The notes under the pieces are model-generated. The model was not told the origin of the DNA, ran no database searches, and was given only the letters and a program-made list of their open reading frames with translations. From Watersipora subatra (Eukaryota; Bryozoa; Gymnolaemata; Cheilostomatida; Watersiporidae), in NCBI RefSeq assembly GCF_963576615.1, contig NC_088715.1, positions 58,246,802-58,310,801 of the forward strand: 64,000 nucleotides of DNA, written 5' to 3'. Positions 19,996-32,200 of the stretch are shown here, piece after piece; within the stretch, counting starts at the first letter, position 1, and each line of letters starts with the position of its first letter. A program made the position numbers and the translations under genes.

Positions 19996-22900
19996 CTACA
20001 AGATGAAGAAAAGATAACTTCTAATGGATAGCGAAAGTAGAGTGACACTAATTAATTTTATGTTCAAGCTACTTAGCGCATTTTCAGCTGAACACAGCAA
20101 GTCATAAAACCAGTCTGCTTTTCTGCGTACAAATAAATAGGAAAGCGTGTTGAACCAAGTCACTTGGGAAATGTGAAGCTCAAAGACAAACGAATAGAAA
20201 CCAACAAAGCTCTTGTGTCGGTTAACTGTAATGATTAAGCCAAGGTAACCCGTATTTTAGTATGACAGCAACATAAAGACGACAAATATTTACTATATTG
20301 AAAATATATGCACAACTAAAACAAAAAAAATTAAATATTAAGTTGGATATTCACTCCCTCGTAAATTTTATTGTAAAAGTAAGACTTTTTATTTTACATG
20401 CTGGCAATCAATTATACCACCATAAAAGTTAAAGCTGTAAAGATATTGGCTGTAAAGGTATTGGCTGTAAAGGTAATAGCTGTAAAGATATTGGCTGTAA
20501 AGGTATTGGCTGTAAAGGTAATAGCTGTAAAGATATTGGCTGTAAAGGTATTGGCTGTAAAGGTAATAGCTGTAAAGATATTGGCTGTAAAGGTATTGGC
20601 TGTAAAGGTAATAGCTGTAAAGATATTGGCTGTAAAGATATTGGCTGTAAAGGTATTGGCTGTAAAGATATTGGCTGTAAAGGTAATAGCTGTAAAGGTA
20701 ATAGCTGTAAAGATATTGGCTGTAAAGATATTGGCTGTAAAGGTAATAGCTGTAAAGATATTGGCTGTAAAGATATTGACTGTAAAGGTATTGGCTGTAA
20801 AGGTATTAGCTGTAAAGGTAATAGCTGTACAGATATTGGCTGTAAAGGTATAGGCTGTAAAGGTATTGGCTGTAAAGGTAATAGTTGTAAATATATTGGC
20901 TGTAAAGATATTGGATGTAAAGGTATTGAATGTAAAAGTATTGAATGTAAAGGTATTGAATGTAAAGGTATTGGCTGTAAAAGTATTGACTGTAAAGGTA
21001 TTAGATGGAAAGGTATTGGCTGTGATGGTATTGATTGGCACATGGAACAGTCTCCCAACAAACTTATGTGAAATTTCAACACTTCGTAGCTTTAAAAGAT
21101 ATTAAGAGCAAGTTGTTAGACCTGGTCTTGTTAAAGACTGGTCTACTTTTCTAATTTTGGTGAATTGGTGAATGAAATGGTTGTCTTCATAGCCATCCAC
21201 TTCTGTGGGCTTAGCGCCTCGATGAGATGCAGTGCTACTGCACATCTGGGCCTAATCGTACTTTAATATGTAGGAATTTGGCTTGCATTTATATTTTTTC
21301 TATTTAATAAATATTGTAACTATAATTATTTTTCGCTTCATGTTATTTGTTTACCAATTGATAAAATAACACCCGCACGCACACACACAGAAATTTAAGC
21401 TGACACATTACCATTTCCTTTTTCAGCTTCTTCTGGTGCATGTCATATAATGACTCTTGTCTCTCGGAGTCCTGAAATGTAAACAATACAACTGAAAATG
21501 CATAAAGAAAATATTTAAAAGTTAAGCAAAACAAATTCAAGTAACACCTCATTTGTCAGATTGTAATAATTTCCGTATCCAGACAGCTACCTTTATAAGA
21601 TAGACAGTTTATATGGATGTCTATTCTACACAGTGTCTATCCACTATTTAAATTTACCATGCATGCTAGGAGTTTGCATGTAATGTAATATTATTCAGGC
21701 AGTTCCTATGTACAGCTATAAACCTAAAGTCAGTGATGTACATAAATGGTCCACGCACACTCCACATCACAGCTGGTAGGATATAATGAATGCAACGTGT
21801 TTTTATTGCCAGCACAAAAACTATTAGCTACGTAAGTACTAAACAATTACATACTTTATAATATAAATAATTATTTCTTAATGCCTATCTTTGTTTTTCC
21901 GTTGTTTTGCATTTGTTTAGAACAATGGTTGTGTGCTCTGTGCCCATGTAGTTGGTCGTTAAAATGTTTATTAACAAACTACAAATAATAAATATATATT
22001 ATATAATGCTAGAACTTACTAGATAAGCAAAAACAAATAACGAGTCATCCAAATCTGTTTCATGACAAGACAAGTTTCTTTAACAGTTTTTGTCATTTAG
22101 TCAAACAAGAGAAATGAGGAGACGCGTAAATAAGTATGCACAGGCCGTTCCAACATTTTACTCTTACATTGAATTTGCTGAGCTTGTCGGCAATCTCCTT
22201 ATCACGTCTGCTGCCCGCTATGTTTTCATATCGACGTTTTTCTGGTTGTTTTACTGCCTCCTTCCTGTCATCATCCTAAAATATAACAGAGAATCTAAGA
22301 AGAGATCTGATGTAATCTCATTCCTCAAGAGTTCTGTATAACTTGATCTGTATGACAATAGGCAACCCTACCATACACCATATTCCTGCTCATTATATGG
22401 TACTATCCATTGATGGCTGTTAAATGTATGATCACATCAAAGTCTAGTATATTTTATTAGAAAGTAAAGATAATATGCTATTATTTGAAATTTTGTTAGC
22501 TGCTTCAGGTGATCTGACTGCCAGGATTTTTTAAAATTAAAATCGACAAAACTTGATCGCAGATAAAATACTCGAATGTGAAAGACGTGCCTAATCATAT
22601 CGTCAACCGTCTCGCTCTCAGTTCACAACTGATAGATACGAGCTTATCAGCACCAGTTACTCATGTGTTTACACAATCTTAAGAGAAAAAAAGAGACAAA
22701 TTTCCACCAACCTATTTTTAAATCATTTGAGACATCTATAGAAATGTGTGTGAGGCTATATTTGAAGTTTTATTTCAACAATTATGAGCAAATACAAAAT
22801 AACATATGTCAATAGAGACGCGTAACACCATGACTTGAACGTAGTAGATGATGCCAATAACGAGAAGAATTTGCAGCCACGTAACTATTGAGGTCATTTT

Positions 22901-25900
22901 GGGAGAAGTCGGGGCAATTCCTTTTCTACTGAGCATTATAACAGCGATCAAGTTTTGCCAATTTTAATCTCAAAACATCCTGGCAGTCAGATCACCTGAA
23001 ACAACAGACAAAATCTCAAATGATAAAAAAAATATTCATACTTTTTGATAAAATCTACTAGAATGTGATGTGATAATATTTTTTACAAAACTTTCAAGTA
23101 ATACCGGTAGATATTTTGTAATTAATATATTTAAAACAAATTATAATTAACTCAAAATTGTTACAGCTAATTAACTTCCAACAACTGATCGGAAATGCGG
23201 CAACAATGAAAAGAAGCTGTTTATCAGAGCAAACGAAAAATTTCAATAATAATTTCTAACCAGGAAGTTTAGCGATACCAATTTCACGAGAAGACAACTC
23301 TTTCTTTTGACAACAATGCCATACAAAGTCAGAAACAGTATCATACTACTTCCGAGTGTTCTATTTCAACCTGTTTATCGGAGGGAGCCTTGGTCCATGA
23401 ACTGTCCTGCTGTGGTGCAGCTTTATTCCTGAATGTTCTTGCCGTTAGCCCTATATCCTGAGCTAGACTAATTGTGGGAAGGGACGTCATCCACTCCTCT
23501 CGCCCTCCTAAATCTTTGTTCACCTCATTCTAAAATTTTATACGCAAACATTTTATATCACATATTAGAATCTATCTAAGCTCTTCGGTAGAAACCGACT
23601 ACCCTCACAGCATTGCAACTTATAAACAAACAGAGAATTACCTCCCCTGGAGTTCACCAGTTTCTCAATAGACTAGCAAGTGCGAGATAGAGAGGGAAGA
23701 TCAGTAAGCGTGAGAACCCGAGAGACACACTGCATTGTTACTCTCTCAAGTCATTCATAAAATATCTTATGGGTTTAAAAATATAACCTGTGCTTCTTAG
23801 GAAACAATAGAGCTCTCAAACAGTAACTGTAGTTGATGTATATGTTATCTATAAAGCTCAAAGTTTATCGCTGTCTGTCGTCGTTAGTTTGGATGACTGC
23901 CTGTCCAGCTATAGCTATTGAAATCATGTAATTGAAAGCTCGCTGCGTGCTGGATTTAAACTCACAACCATTAATTTCAAAACTACGAATTTAACCACTG
24001 AGATATGCAGTCCTTAGTATTCTATTGTTCTTATCACACACCGTATACACTTTTCTCAAATGCACACGCTAAATGATGTATTAATTGAAACTCTATGGAC
24101 TCTAATAACTCTATGAAACATGACGCTTTTTCATGTTTTCTATTTTAAGTTTGTCATAAAGTTAAATTGCTAAATCGCAGTAAAGGTTAATACTTTTCCA
24201 GCGGATAATTGTATTACCTCGAGTAGGAATAGCATAATAATACATTCTCTCTCCGTTTGGCCAGCCAAAGTACCAGAGAAAGAGAGCCCGACATCTCATT
24301 TTTACATTTGTTCTAGTGTCGAGAGGTACCAGTATTGTCGTATTCAAAGTTTTGATGGATAATGTAGCTTCTGCTGTAACAGTATTTTTTATACACACAC
24401 ACTTCTATGCACGAATTGTTATTATTAATTCAACATATTCAGGATTTTTAATTTGGGTTCTCAGTTCATATTAATTGTATCAGTGTCAAATCATCTTTAA
24501 TAATTGTAATCGTAGCACCAGCACTTAATTTAGCTATTACTTGCTAACTATTTCACATTTACATATTTTCTTCATGATATGAAGATTGAAAGTTGTAGTT
24601 TTTTGACAGTTTGAAAACTTTTACAGTTGTTTTATTTTTTCTTCTAATTCATTTAAACTTTACAAAACACTTTTCCCATGATATGAAGTTTGAAAGTTAG
24701 AATGGTAACTGTTGTTATATGTTAAATACAAATCAATTTTCTGTGTAAAGACTTTTATTACCCAAGCAACGCCGGGTATTCATCTAGTATATACAGTATA
24801 TATGCAAGTCAACATTTTATTAGGATCGCTTATCAGAGTGCCCTATCAAGGAGTCATGGTGGAGTGTTCAGTAGGTTTGAATCAGTGGTTCAGGGTTTGA
24901 ATCGCACAAGGATAATTAGTGTGGTGTAGGAAAGACATCCAAACGTCCTCAACCAAATTTGATTTACTAAAATATTCCTAGACAGCAGCGCTTGGAGCAG
25001 ACATTGTCAAGTGGTTAGGGTGCAGATTTGAGATCGATAGAGCAGTAGTTCGAGTCAAACACGGACTATTTGTGGTGTTAGGAAGAGCATCCAACCACAA
25101 CTGCTCCTGTGCTTCAACCAGCTATCAGTATTAGTGCCAGAGTGTATCTGGAACAACTATGGTACTTCTGGCAGCAAGGTTCATCTGGCAGCAAGGTACA
25201 CCTGACAGCAAGGTACATCTAGCTGCAAGGCACATCTGGCAGCAAGGTACATCTGGCAGCAAGGTACATCTGGCAGCAAGGTAGGAAAAACTAATAGAAG
25301 ATCTTTAGACTGACCTCTTTTCTTTTCCGCTCGGCTTCCAGACTTCTATTTCTAGCAGCGAATTCCTCGGCAGCGTCATACTGTGCATTGGCAGGAGCAG
25401 CTAGATGTATGGAAGGACCTATAAGCTCATCCTCAGAGCTATCTAGATAGAACAAAATAAGATGAGCTTCAAAGGTACACAATTATTCAACTATATTATA
25501 TTTAATTATATTATTAGTAGCCGACGTAAAACCCATGAAGTCGCTTGGCCATCTTCATATTTTCATCAACACAGAAAACCAAATATAAAATAGCTAGTAT
25601 CAAACAATTTCTAAAAATTAAATTCAAATTGGAGTTGTTATCATTTCTAAACCTGAGACTGATTTTCAGACAACGAAGTGCTGCCATAGCTGGTCAGCGT
25701 CGAGGAGTGTGGCCACACTGATTGATATCTTATAATCAGTGTTAGTCTCTATGTTTTTTCTATGAAGTTTTATTAAAATGACTAATTTCACATTGACCAC
25801 AGTCTGATGACCATTGACCACCGCCTGATGACCATTGACCACTGTCTGATAATCATTGACCACTGTCTGATGACCATTGACCAGTCTGATGACCATTGAC

Positions 25901-28398
25901 CACCGCCTGATGACCATTGACCACTGTCTGATGACCATTGACCACCGTCTGATGACCATTGACCACCGCCTGATGACCATTGACCACCGCCTGATGACCA
26001 TTGACCACTGTCTGATGACCATTGGCCACTGTCTGATGACCATTGACCACAGTCTGATGACCATTGACCGCTGTCTGATGACCATTGACCGCAGTCTGAT
26101 GACCATTTTCATAACATTATTGGATATTTGTATCACCAATTTGTTGATCTCAAATTTCAAATGCCTTTCGTGTCATACCATACAGTGCTTGCAAGCAAAC
26201 GGCTCCTGTATCTTACTGTACATATTATAAACATGCTTTTGGAAAAAAGAGCTTTTACTGCCAATCTCGTCGAAATGCTGTTTGAACATAGGCCTTTAAA
26301 AAAGAAAGCACTACACCTCTGAAACAACAAGCTGCAATCAATCACCAACCGGAGAAGTCTTGACTTATGAAAACCTAATTATCCGACACCTAAAGGATCA
26401 TTCCCATGGCTAGAAAATTACACACGCTGCAACTTCGTGAGAGCCAACACTACCATAACCTGCAATTCCACTATCTCATATGCGGTAACAAGACTCGTCC
26501 CTTCAAACACCTGAGCTACCAGACCAAGGGTTAGGAGAGACCAAATCCAGTAAATAAAGGATAGCCAGCGAAATACACACTTGTGACGGTGCCCAGGGAC
26601 TACCCCCTAAACGTCCGAATCAAGACCAAACCAAAGCAAAAAATGACCAGCCAGAAATGACAATTTAATATCAGACACAGCCACAAAAGTAACTATTTTT
26701 GAGATTTTAATATTCATAATTTTTCCACAGGATCTTTCACAACATGTTGTAATCTTTTGCACGTCACACTTCTTTTAGCCAATGATACGCTGACTTATTT
26801 TTGTCTCCTATAAATAGTAAAAACAGAATAAATACTGCAGCATTTTTCTAAGTTCGGCATTCAGTCACTGGATCTACACAGAGCAAGGCAAGTGGAGCTA
26901 TTTTACAATATAATGTAAGGCAGTTGCTGAGTTCTACAATTTTTGGGAGTTATAGACTTATTTTAAAACTTATGTATTCAAGTCTTGGATTTTAATTAAT
27001 CGGTTAACTTTTTCTCTTACCTTAATGATTTTTATTTGATTAATTTTGTCTAAACTACTTAAATAGTATCTTACACTTTATATTTTGTGACTGATTGTTT
27101 TTTTGACAAAATCTGTCTTTATTAAAAATAGAACATTGTGAACTTTGCTGAAACAGTTTAATTATTGAGCTGGCAGGTTACCCCACAAGTTTTGTCTTGG
27201 GAGTAATTCGCAAGGTCAATGAACTTTCATGCAATATGTCGATGCACCAAAGTCATAACTGCATGTCTTGAGTTCGGGTTGTTGGTATTTAAAATCTAAA
27301 CATTACGCAATAGAACTAGGGTTTGTTTTTAAACATTGGTGGAGTAAATGACAATCAGCGCGCACCCTCAAACATCTTCACCGATGTATCAGAGGCAAAT
27401 TCTTTACAATATGAACGATTATATCATATTTTACTGAAAAAACAAACATTGTGATGCATGTTACACTTTACCTGTGGTGCTGAATGAGAACACAACTATC
27501 AATTAAAGCTGGTCTTTTGAGATCATTCAATAGCATATTGAATCTATACATTTGCCAGAAGAAATAAAATTACATCACTCATCTTTTCTAACTGAACCAG
27601 CTAAATGTTTGCAAAAATTGATTGTGTGAGCAACCCCTCGAATATCAAGAATGACGTCTGCTTAGCTTACTGCAAGCAGGCGTTGTCCGTGTTTTTAAAG
27701 TATTGATACACAAACAATGGCATTGTGATCTTGGCTAGACATGTCTGAGTCCAGTGGAAATGGAACCTCAACCACTGGAGATATGCCAAGTTTCAGAGAA
27801 CAATTTAAGGTCGGATGTCATTTCTGTCACCACCAGTGGCTTCTTTTAGAAATTCAACTCTGACCCGTTTTTAGCAGATCAGATGTTCTACACCACTAGG
27901 TTACTCTCACTGACTAGCGCTTAGTAACGGTCAGGATGAAAACACAAAAATAGTACTTAGACAAAAACCTAAAAACTGGAGAACTACAAAAAGGTATTCG
28001 GAATTCAGCGTTATATAAACCTACGAAAAAGTTGCAGCGTAAATCAAACATTACTAGTAATTTTAAGGAGCTGACAAAGGCAGTGAAGTGTTCAGAGAAT
28101 GTCAGTCGTTAGTATTAAACATATTCTGGGTGCTTTGCAGCTGTTGAAAATACATACCTGAATTGAAAGATGGGTGCTTGTAGCCTGACGGAGGTAAAGT
28201 TGGGCCAACAATGTTTTTTCGACTAGGTTTGGTTGCTGGAAGGACTGGCCCGTATTCACTAGCATCATCTGCAGCCTTACGGTCGCTAAAACCTGGTGGC
28301 AGCGTTGGACCAAAAGCAGCATCTTCACATTCCAATGATGAAGAGCTTTGCTCATCTGCTTTTCGAAATGAAGGAGGCAACGCGGGGCCGATTTCCAT
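19834..28398 (-). CDS. GPALPP1: GPALPP motifs-containing protein 1
   Basis: GPALPP1 is a small, charged, conserved eukaryotic protein of uncertain nuclear role. Six minus-strand exons join in phase (28398-28158, 25442-25315, 23529-23371, 22275-22168, 21471-21412, 19995-19834), giving about 285 residues; human is about 340. Exon 1 has four GP(A/T/V)LPP motifs: IGPALPP, FGPTLPP, YGPVLP and VGPTLPP. Later parts align with family blocks: SSEDELIGP, EEWMTSLP...GLTARTF, RRDKEIADKLSKFN, SLYDMHQKKLKKEM, and the C-terminal VPFSRETDLEVNKFDEAQ with LLDTRFGHG. ATG 28398 is the first Met, with an in-frame stop upstream. Introns hold 21-bp and 15-bp minisatellites, SINE-like repeats and a foldback element. 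Confidence 0.93.
20430..21038. repeat. 15-bp minisatellite with 45-bp higher-order unit
   Basis: The unit is ggtattggctgtaaa, with gatattggctgtaaa and ggtaatagctgtaaa variants. In the left half these cycle in a fixed three-unit order (45 bp). It lies in the intron between GPALPP1 exons 5 and 6. Because 15 is divisible by 3, it leaves long repetitive open frames on both strands. Confidence 0.95.
21037..21380 (+). mobile_element. LINE 3'-end fragment (copy 2)
   Basis: Opens with a translated WNSLPTNLCEISTLRSFKRY, which resembles the C terminus of non-LTR reverse transcriptases (WNSLP...L..FK). A 3' UTR shared with 2066-2425 follows, ending in an ataaatattgtaact region. It is truncated at the 5' side where the 15-bp minisatellite begins. 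Confidence 0.7.
21412..21471 (-). CDS. GPALPP1: GPALPP1 exon 5
   Basis: A 60-nt exon between acceptor acatttcag and donor GTAATG. It encodes DSERQESLYDMHQKKLKKEM, corresponding to the conserved SL.D.H.KKLK block. Confidence 0.9.
22168..22275 (-). CDS. GPALPP1: GPALPP1 exon 4
   Basis: Acceptor atattttag, donor GTAAGA; 108 nt, phase 0 to 0. It encodes a charged stretch ending RRDKEIADKLSKFN, matching the family SGRDK.LAEQV..YN block. An 83-codon plus-strand open frame over it is only its antisense shadow. Confidence 0.88.
22430..23078. mobile_element. Foldback element, copy 2 (uninterrupted)
   Basis: Inverted arms 22430-22575 and 22926-23078 flank a loop of about 350 bp. Both contain aggtgatctgactgccagga and attaaaatcg.caaaacttgatcgc. 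It is homologous to the outer element at 11251-17453. It lies in the intron between GPALPP1 exons 3 and 4. Confidence 0.8.
23371..23529 (-). CDS. GPALPP1: GPALPP1 exon 3 (3' border uncertain)
   Basis: The acceptor is attttag. It encodes NEVNKDLGGREEWMTSLP...TARTFRNKAAP...WTKAPSDKQ. Two phase-0 donors are possible: CAG|GTTGAA (end 23371) or GAA|GTAGTA (end 23350, adding VEIEHSE). Neither is a strong consensus. Confidence 0.85.
24560..24787 (+). mobile_element. Helitron-like 3' end (plus orientation)
   Basis: It ends cccaagcaacgccgggtattcatCTAG|T, a GC hairpin then CTAG-T, as in Helitrons. Upstream gttagaatggtaactgttgt and caatttt.tgtgtaaagact match the inverted copies at 36.5-38.1 kb. The 5' border is unknown. 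It lies in a GPALPP1 intron. Confidence 0.65.
24850..24965 (+). repeat. tRNA-derived SINE-like repeat (copy 1)
   Basis: B-box-like ggtttgaatcgcac is followed by gtggtgtaggaaagacatcc and cctcaacc. The same order recurs in the next repeat. The A box is poorly preserved. Confidence 0.5.
24990..25135 (+). repeat. tRNA-derived SINE-like repeat (copy 2)
   Basis: A-box-like tcaagtggttaggg (25008) and B-box-like agttcgagtcaaac (about 25047) are followed by gtggtgttaggaagagcatcc, a body motif I associate with mollusc SINEs. It lies in the intron between GPALPP1 exons 2 and 3. Confidence 0.6.
25169..25284. repeat. 17-bp tandem repeat
   Basis: About seven copies of ggcagcaaggtacatct. They end 31 bp from the donor end of GPALPP1 exon 2, on its intronic side. 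Confidence 0.9.
25315..25442 (-). CDS. GPALPP1: GPALPP1 exon 2
   Basis: Acceptor ctatctag, donor GTCAGT; 128 nt. The split codon g|at gives D and reads DSSEDELIGPS. The end ...EAERKRKE is strongly charged. Confidence 0.9.
25794..26107. repeat. 21-bp minisatellite
   Basis: About 15 copies of ctgatgaccattgaccaccg.c, with variants (ccgcctg, ctgtctg, cagtctg). One unit lacks 3 bases (accagtctg). It lies in GPALPP1 intron 1. The 21-bp period leaves open frames on both strands that are not genes. Confidence 0.95.
28158..28398 (-). CDS. GPALPP1: GPALPP1 exon 1
   Basis: ATG GAA ATC GGC... gives MEIGPALPPSF. The donor GTATGTA follows 28158, ending phase 1. It carries all four GPALPP-type motifs separated by acidic, serine-rich linkers. 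Confidence 0.92.
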
Positions 28399-28844
28399 AC
28401 CTTTAGTTTTTATCCTCAAAGGTTACAAAGAGTGAATTTATAAAACAGTAATAATAAATCTATCCGTACTGTTCTGTGGAAATAAGAGAAATACACCAGA
28501 AAATGGCAACGAATAATTTGCCAAATTTAATTATAATTTAGGCTGTAGATCTGAGATAAGTTGACTTCTGTGACAGAAATTAACTGATCATTAATCTATT
28601 GAACTGTTAAGAAGGAGAATACGCAGTGGCATTATAGGTAATCATTTAAAACTTATGAATAGAAAGCAATAAACTAGTTCCATACAGAGATCAGCTTTTC
28701 ACAACCTAATAATGCAAATTAATGAACATTTAATTTTCTTCACCACAACAAACAGACTATAATTACATTATACAATTATTAATCGACTATATTTGGCTAT
28801 TGAAACCTTTCGAATTGTGCATGCTTACAATTTATACATTATGA

Positions 28845-29213
28845 TTAACCGAAGGCCCAGTGTTGCACAGATGTTAAAACAGCTTATACACAGTAGGAGG
28901 TAATGTAGTTGCTATTGGCTAATTTGAATAAACTAGTATCTGTATTGCTAAATGTAATAATAAGAACTGTGAGAGCAAGCTTTAGTGATGTAACACAAAG
29001 TCGCTATGCGTATTTCAACCTAGATAATGAGTAACTGCCCATTTTATCCCATGTAACTCAGTGGGTTAGCTTGTCACCTTCAGAACAGGAGACTTTGAGG
29101 TCAAATCCTCAACGATACATATTTTTCATTACTAGACTTTAATCGCCGTAACTAAACATACGGTACACAAAAAGTCAAAAAGACGAAAATATAAACACTG
29201 ACATCTATATAGA
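28845..29213 (-). mobile_element. Helitron-like element with tRNA-like core (copy B)
   Basis: Starts (minus) TCTATATAGATGTCAG at 29213 and ends near 28845 in a degraded ctgtgcaacactgggcc hairpin. The centre (29037-29110) has gtaactcagtgggttagc and gaggtcaaatcctcaac, resembling tRNA A and B boxes. About 370 bp align with 8540-8917. Confidence 0.6.
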
Positions 29214-32200
29214 TAAACATCCGGTAACCATACAGAGTGGTGTAGGGCTATAGCTAGTTAAAGTCGTATGTTTAGAAGTCCCACAGCAAGTGAACATTAA
29301 AACTACTACCCTTCCAGTTAATATTTCATCTGCCGCAGCAACACCACTCGCTATAAATAATATAGCATGATAATAATATAAGTAATATAAAATTAATTAC
29401 TGGGCCTGCTGTTAGAATATCTTGACCAAAATTTTTTAGTTTTTATTAGATTATAATAATGCTTTATTCATTGAGAAACAAGAGTATAAGGCTTTTAGCA
29501 TTTTTGTTGCTGTAAATTTTGGAATAACAGGCAGGTATCAAAAAATACAGCTAGACATTGACATGCAGGGTTAATCCTTTTAAATATCTGCTTCAATGTT
29601 GAAACAGACACATGTAAAATAAATATTCTAATAGGAATAATTTTGTTTCGTTTAATTTGTTTCGCAGCTCAAATTCCTAATATAAAATACTTGAAAAAAT
29701 AAAACATAATTAAAAAAAAGTATTATATAAAACTATATGAAAAACTAAATTTAAAAATATAACTAATGTATAAGAAACTAAATAAACAAAGTTATAATTG
29801 ATACAAGCAATTCTAATCGTCACACTATCTTTGTTTATGATAAGCAAATTAAAGTGTAGCCTTGGCGATACCGGAAACAAAAAGTGCATAGGTAATGGTA
29901 GAGATAGAAAGATAGTCTAATTTGGATTATGCGAACTTTAAATTAGCATAACGTTTTTAAGTAGCATTATTTTTAAATTTGTTCAACTTTATCTCGAGTG
30001 ATTATTGCAATGCTTCCAATTTCACTCATTTTAGACTCTCCTTTCTTAGCATCACTTTCACTTTCTTCCCTAAGATAACTAGCGGCAAGCTTGGCAACTC
30101 TGGAAAGCTTATATGAGAATGTCAGCTCATTTTTTGCTACTTGTTGTTTTAATTCTACAACAACATTGCTTTCTTATTTTGTCCCTAATACCACTACCAT
30201 AAGTTTCTAAGATCTATGATTTTATTATCTTTTAAAACTAAAAATGCATGAAGTACTGTTCAATCTTATCCGAGCAGCATGATGAAACAAGATGGCGGTG
30301 TGTGAAAAAAACTGAATACATATGCACTCATTTACAGTACAACTCACTATACAGTACAGTCACAATAAAGTAACAAAGCTGTAATCCCTGCAGTTCGATA
30401 ATAATATGGAGCTTTATTTAATAAGTTCAAAGTGAATGTTAAATGATAAAGCATGCACAATTACACAATAGGCTGATATTTTTTACAAAAGCCAAAGTTA
30501 TTATTAGTGCTTACTGGGATCTTCCGACTATAGCACAAGACAACTACTTACAATGGCATTTTTTTTACAAAAAAGACAGTGTCATCAGAATAAGTACTGC
30601 TTACTTGATAAGTTGTTAATGAAACAGTTCCTAGCTAAAAGGAATAGGTTTATTCCGTGAATATCATTTTTACTAGATATCGTGCAACATCCATTTGGGG
30701 TTTATACAAAAACATTCTTTGCAACACAAAAGATTAAGGCCTTATTTTTTTGCTACTGTCCCAATAGATGAAATCTGTATGTCCTACAATGCGTTTAACA
30801 AGAAATGCTATTTTGTCTGCGCGTGCTTTGTACAGCTAATAATTTTTTAAAAATCAAATCAATTTTTAAAACAAGCTTTATTAATTACTAATAAAAAACT
30901 CCTGTAAAATTATTTTACCGACTCACTTAGCAATGAATGTTTTAGGTTCCATCAGAACTTAACGAATACACTGGGAGATAGATTTAAGACAGGTTCACAA
31001 TGAAATACTGAAGAAAGATGGGCGATATATATATATTCAAATCTGTTCTATACGCCCAAAGGCGTTACATAGACATGATTCACAAAATTAGCTAAAATGA
31101 GTAACTAAAATTGTCTTATCAATAAAAAGTAATAATAATCTTTAAAGCACATAAATTACATAATTGTTTTATTATATATTCCAATACATCAGAGTCTTGG
31201 CTTTGGAATGAGCCATTGTTTGACATGAAGAGACAGACATTGGTTGGTGTTTATAGGATTTTTCCAGAGCTCTACCGCAGAAATGATCAATGGTATAGGC
31301 TCGAAAATTGTGACGTCACAATTTTCATATTCGGTGTTGTGTGCTCTTACTGCTTATATATTTATCAACTACAATAATGACGCTAGTGGCAGGCCAAGGT
31401 AGGACAACTCCAGAGAAACAATGAAGATGAAAAAGGAATCAGTGTCATTAGCTCTCCATATACAAATTATTTCTATGATAAATAACTCAGATTCCAAGCA
31501 CCATACTATGTTTTTCCGATGATATTATGCACTAGCCCTCTCTTTTTATTGTGATGTTGAGGGGCACGACTAAGACTAATTAATTTTGAGCATTCCGGTA
31601 TCTCGCGAAAGTGTCATTGACATAGTCCTAAGGCCATGCAACTGCAGGTCACAATTTAATTGATGTGATTTCATTACCTTTATCAACGACAGTATATTTA
31701 TTGAAGCATAATTAATTAACCCAAAACATGCGTTTGTATTGGTCGGACGTTAGCACAATCCCCGGGCAGTGTTGATTATCTAGAATCCTAGTTTATTATT
31801 AGCGCTCTTTGGGTTTAATAGCACTGATTTTAGCAGAAAAGTGTAGCCTAAATGGTAGTGAAAGTGATCGACTACCTAAGGCTAAATAATAATTATGACA
31901 TCAAATTGTGGGAATCGCAACCAAGTGCTTTTTTATTGCAGGGCATACATTTGACACCCTGTTTTTTATAGTTCTATTATTCTTTGTGTATTGAATATAG
32001 GCTCATTCGAAGGCCAAGACTTTGATGTATTGAACTATATAATAAAAAAACTATATAATTTATGTGCTTTAAATGTGCAATGTTTGGTGCCATTCTATTA
32101 AAAAATATGTATTTGTATTGATCTATTCTAAAATGTTGGTTTAATATGCCGTGACGGGTCCGCTGAGAGAGGTTAAAATATATATAGTTTGGGAGGTCTA

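Noticed and set aside
20398..21105. Long open frames on both strands (up to 217 codons)
   Set aside because: Products of the 15-bp tandem repeat; low-complexity in every frame and intronic in GPALPP1.
22090..22341. 83-codon plus-strand frame with a hydrophobic segment
   Set aside because: It is antisense to GPALPP1 exon 4, which has correct splice sites and family similarity.
25666..26230. Open frames with HQTVVNG and MTIDHRL repeats
   Set aside because: Translations of the 21-bp minisatellite in GPALPP1 intron 1.
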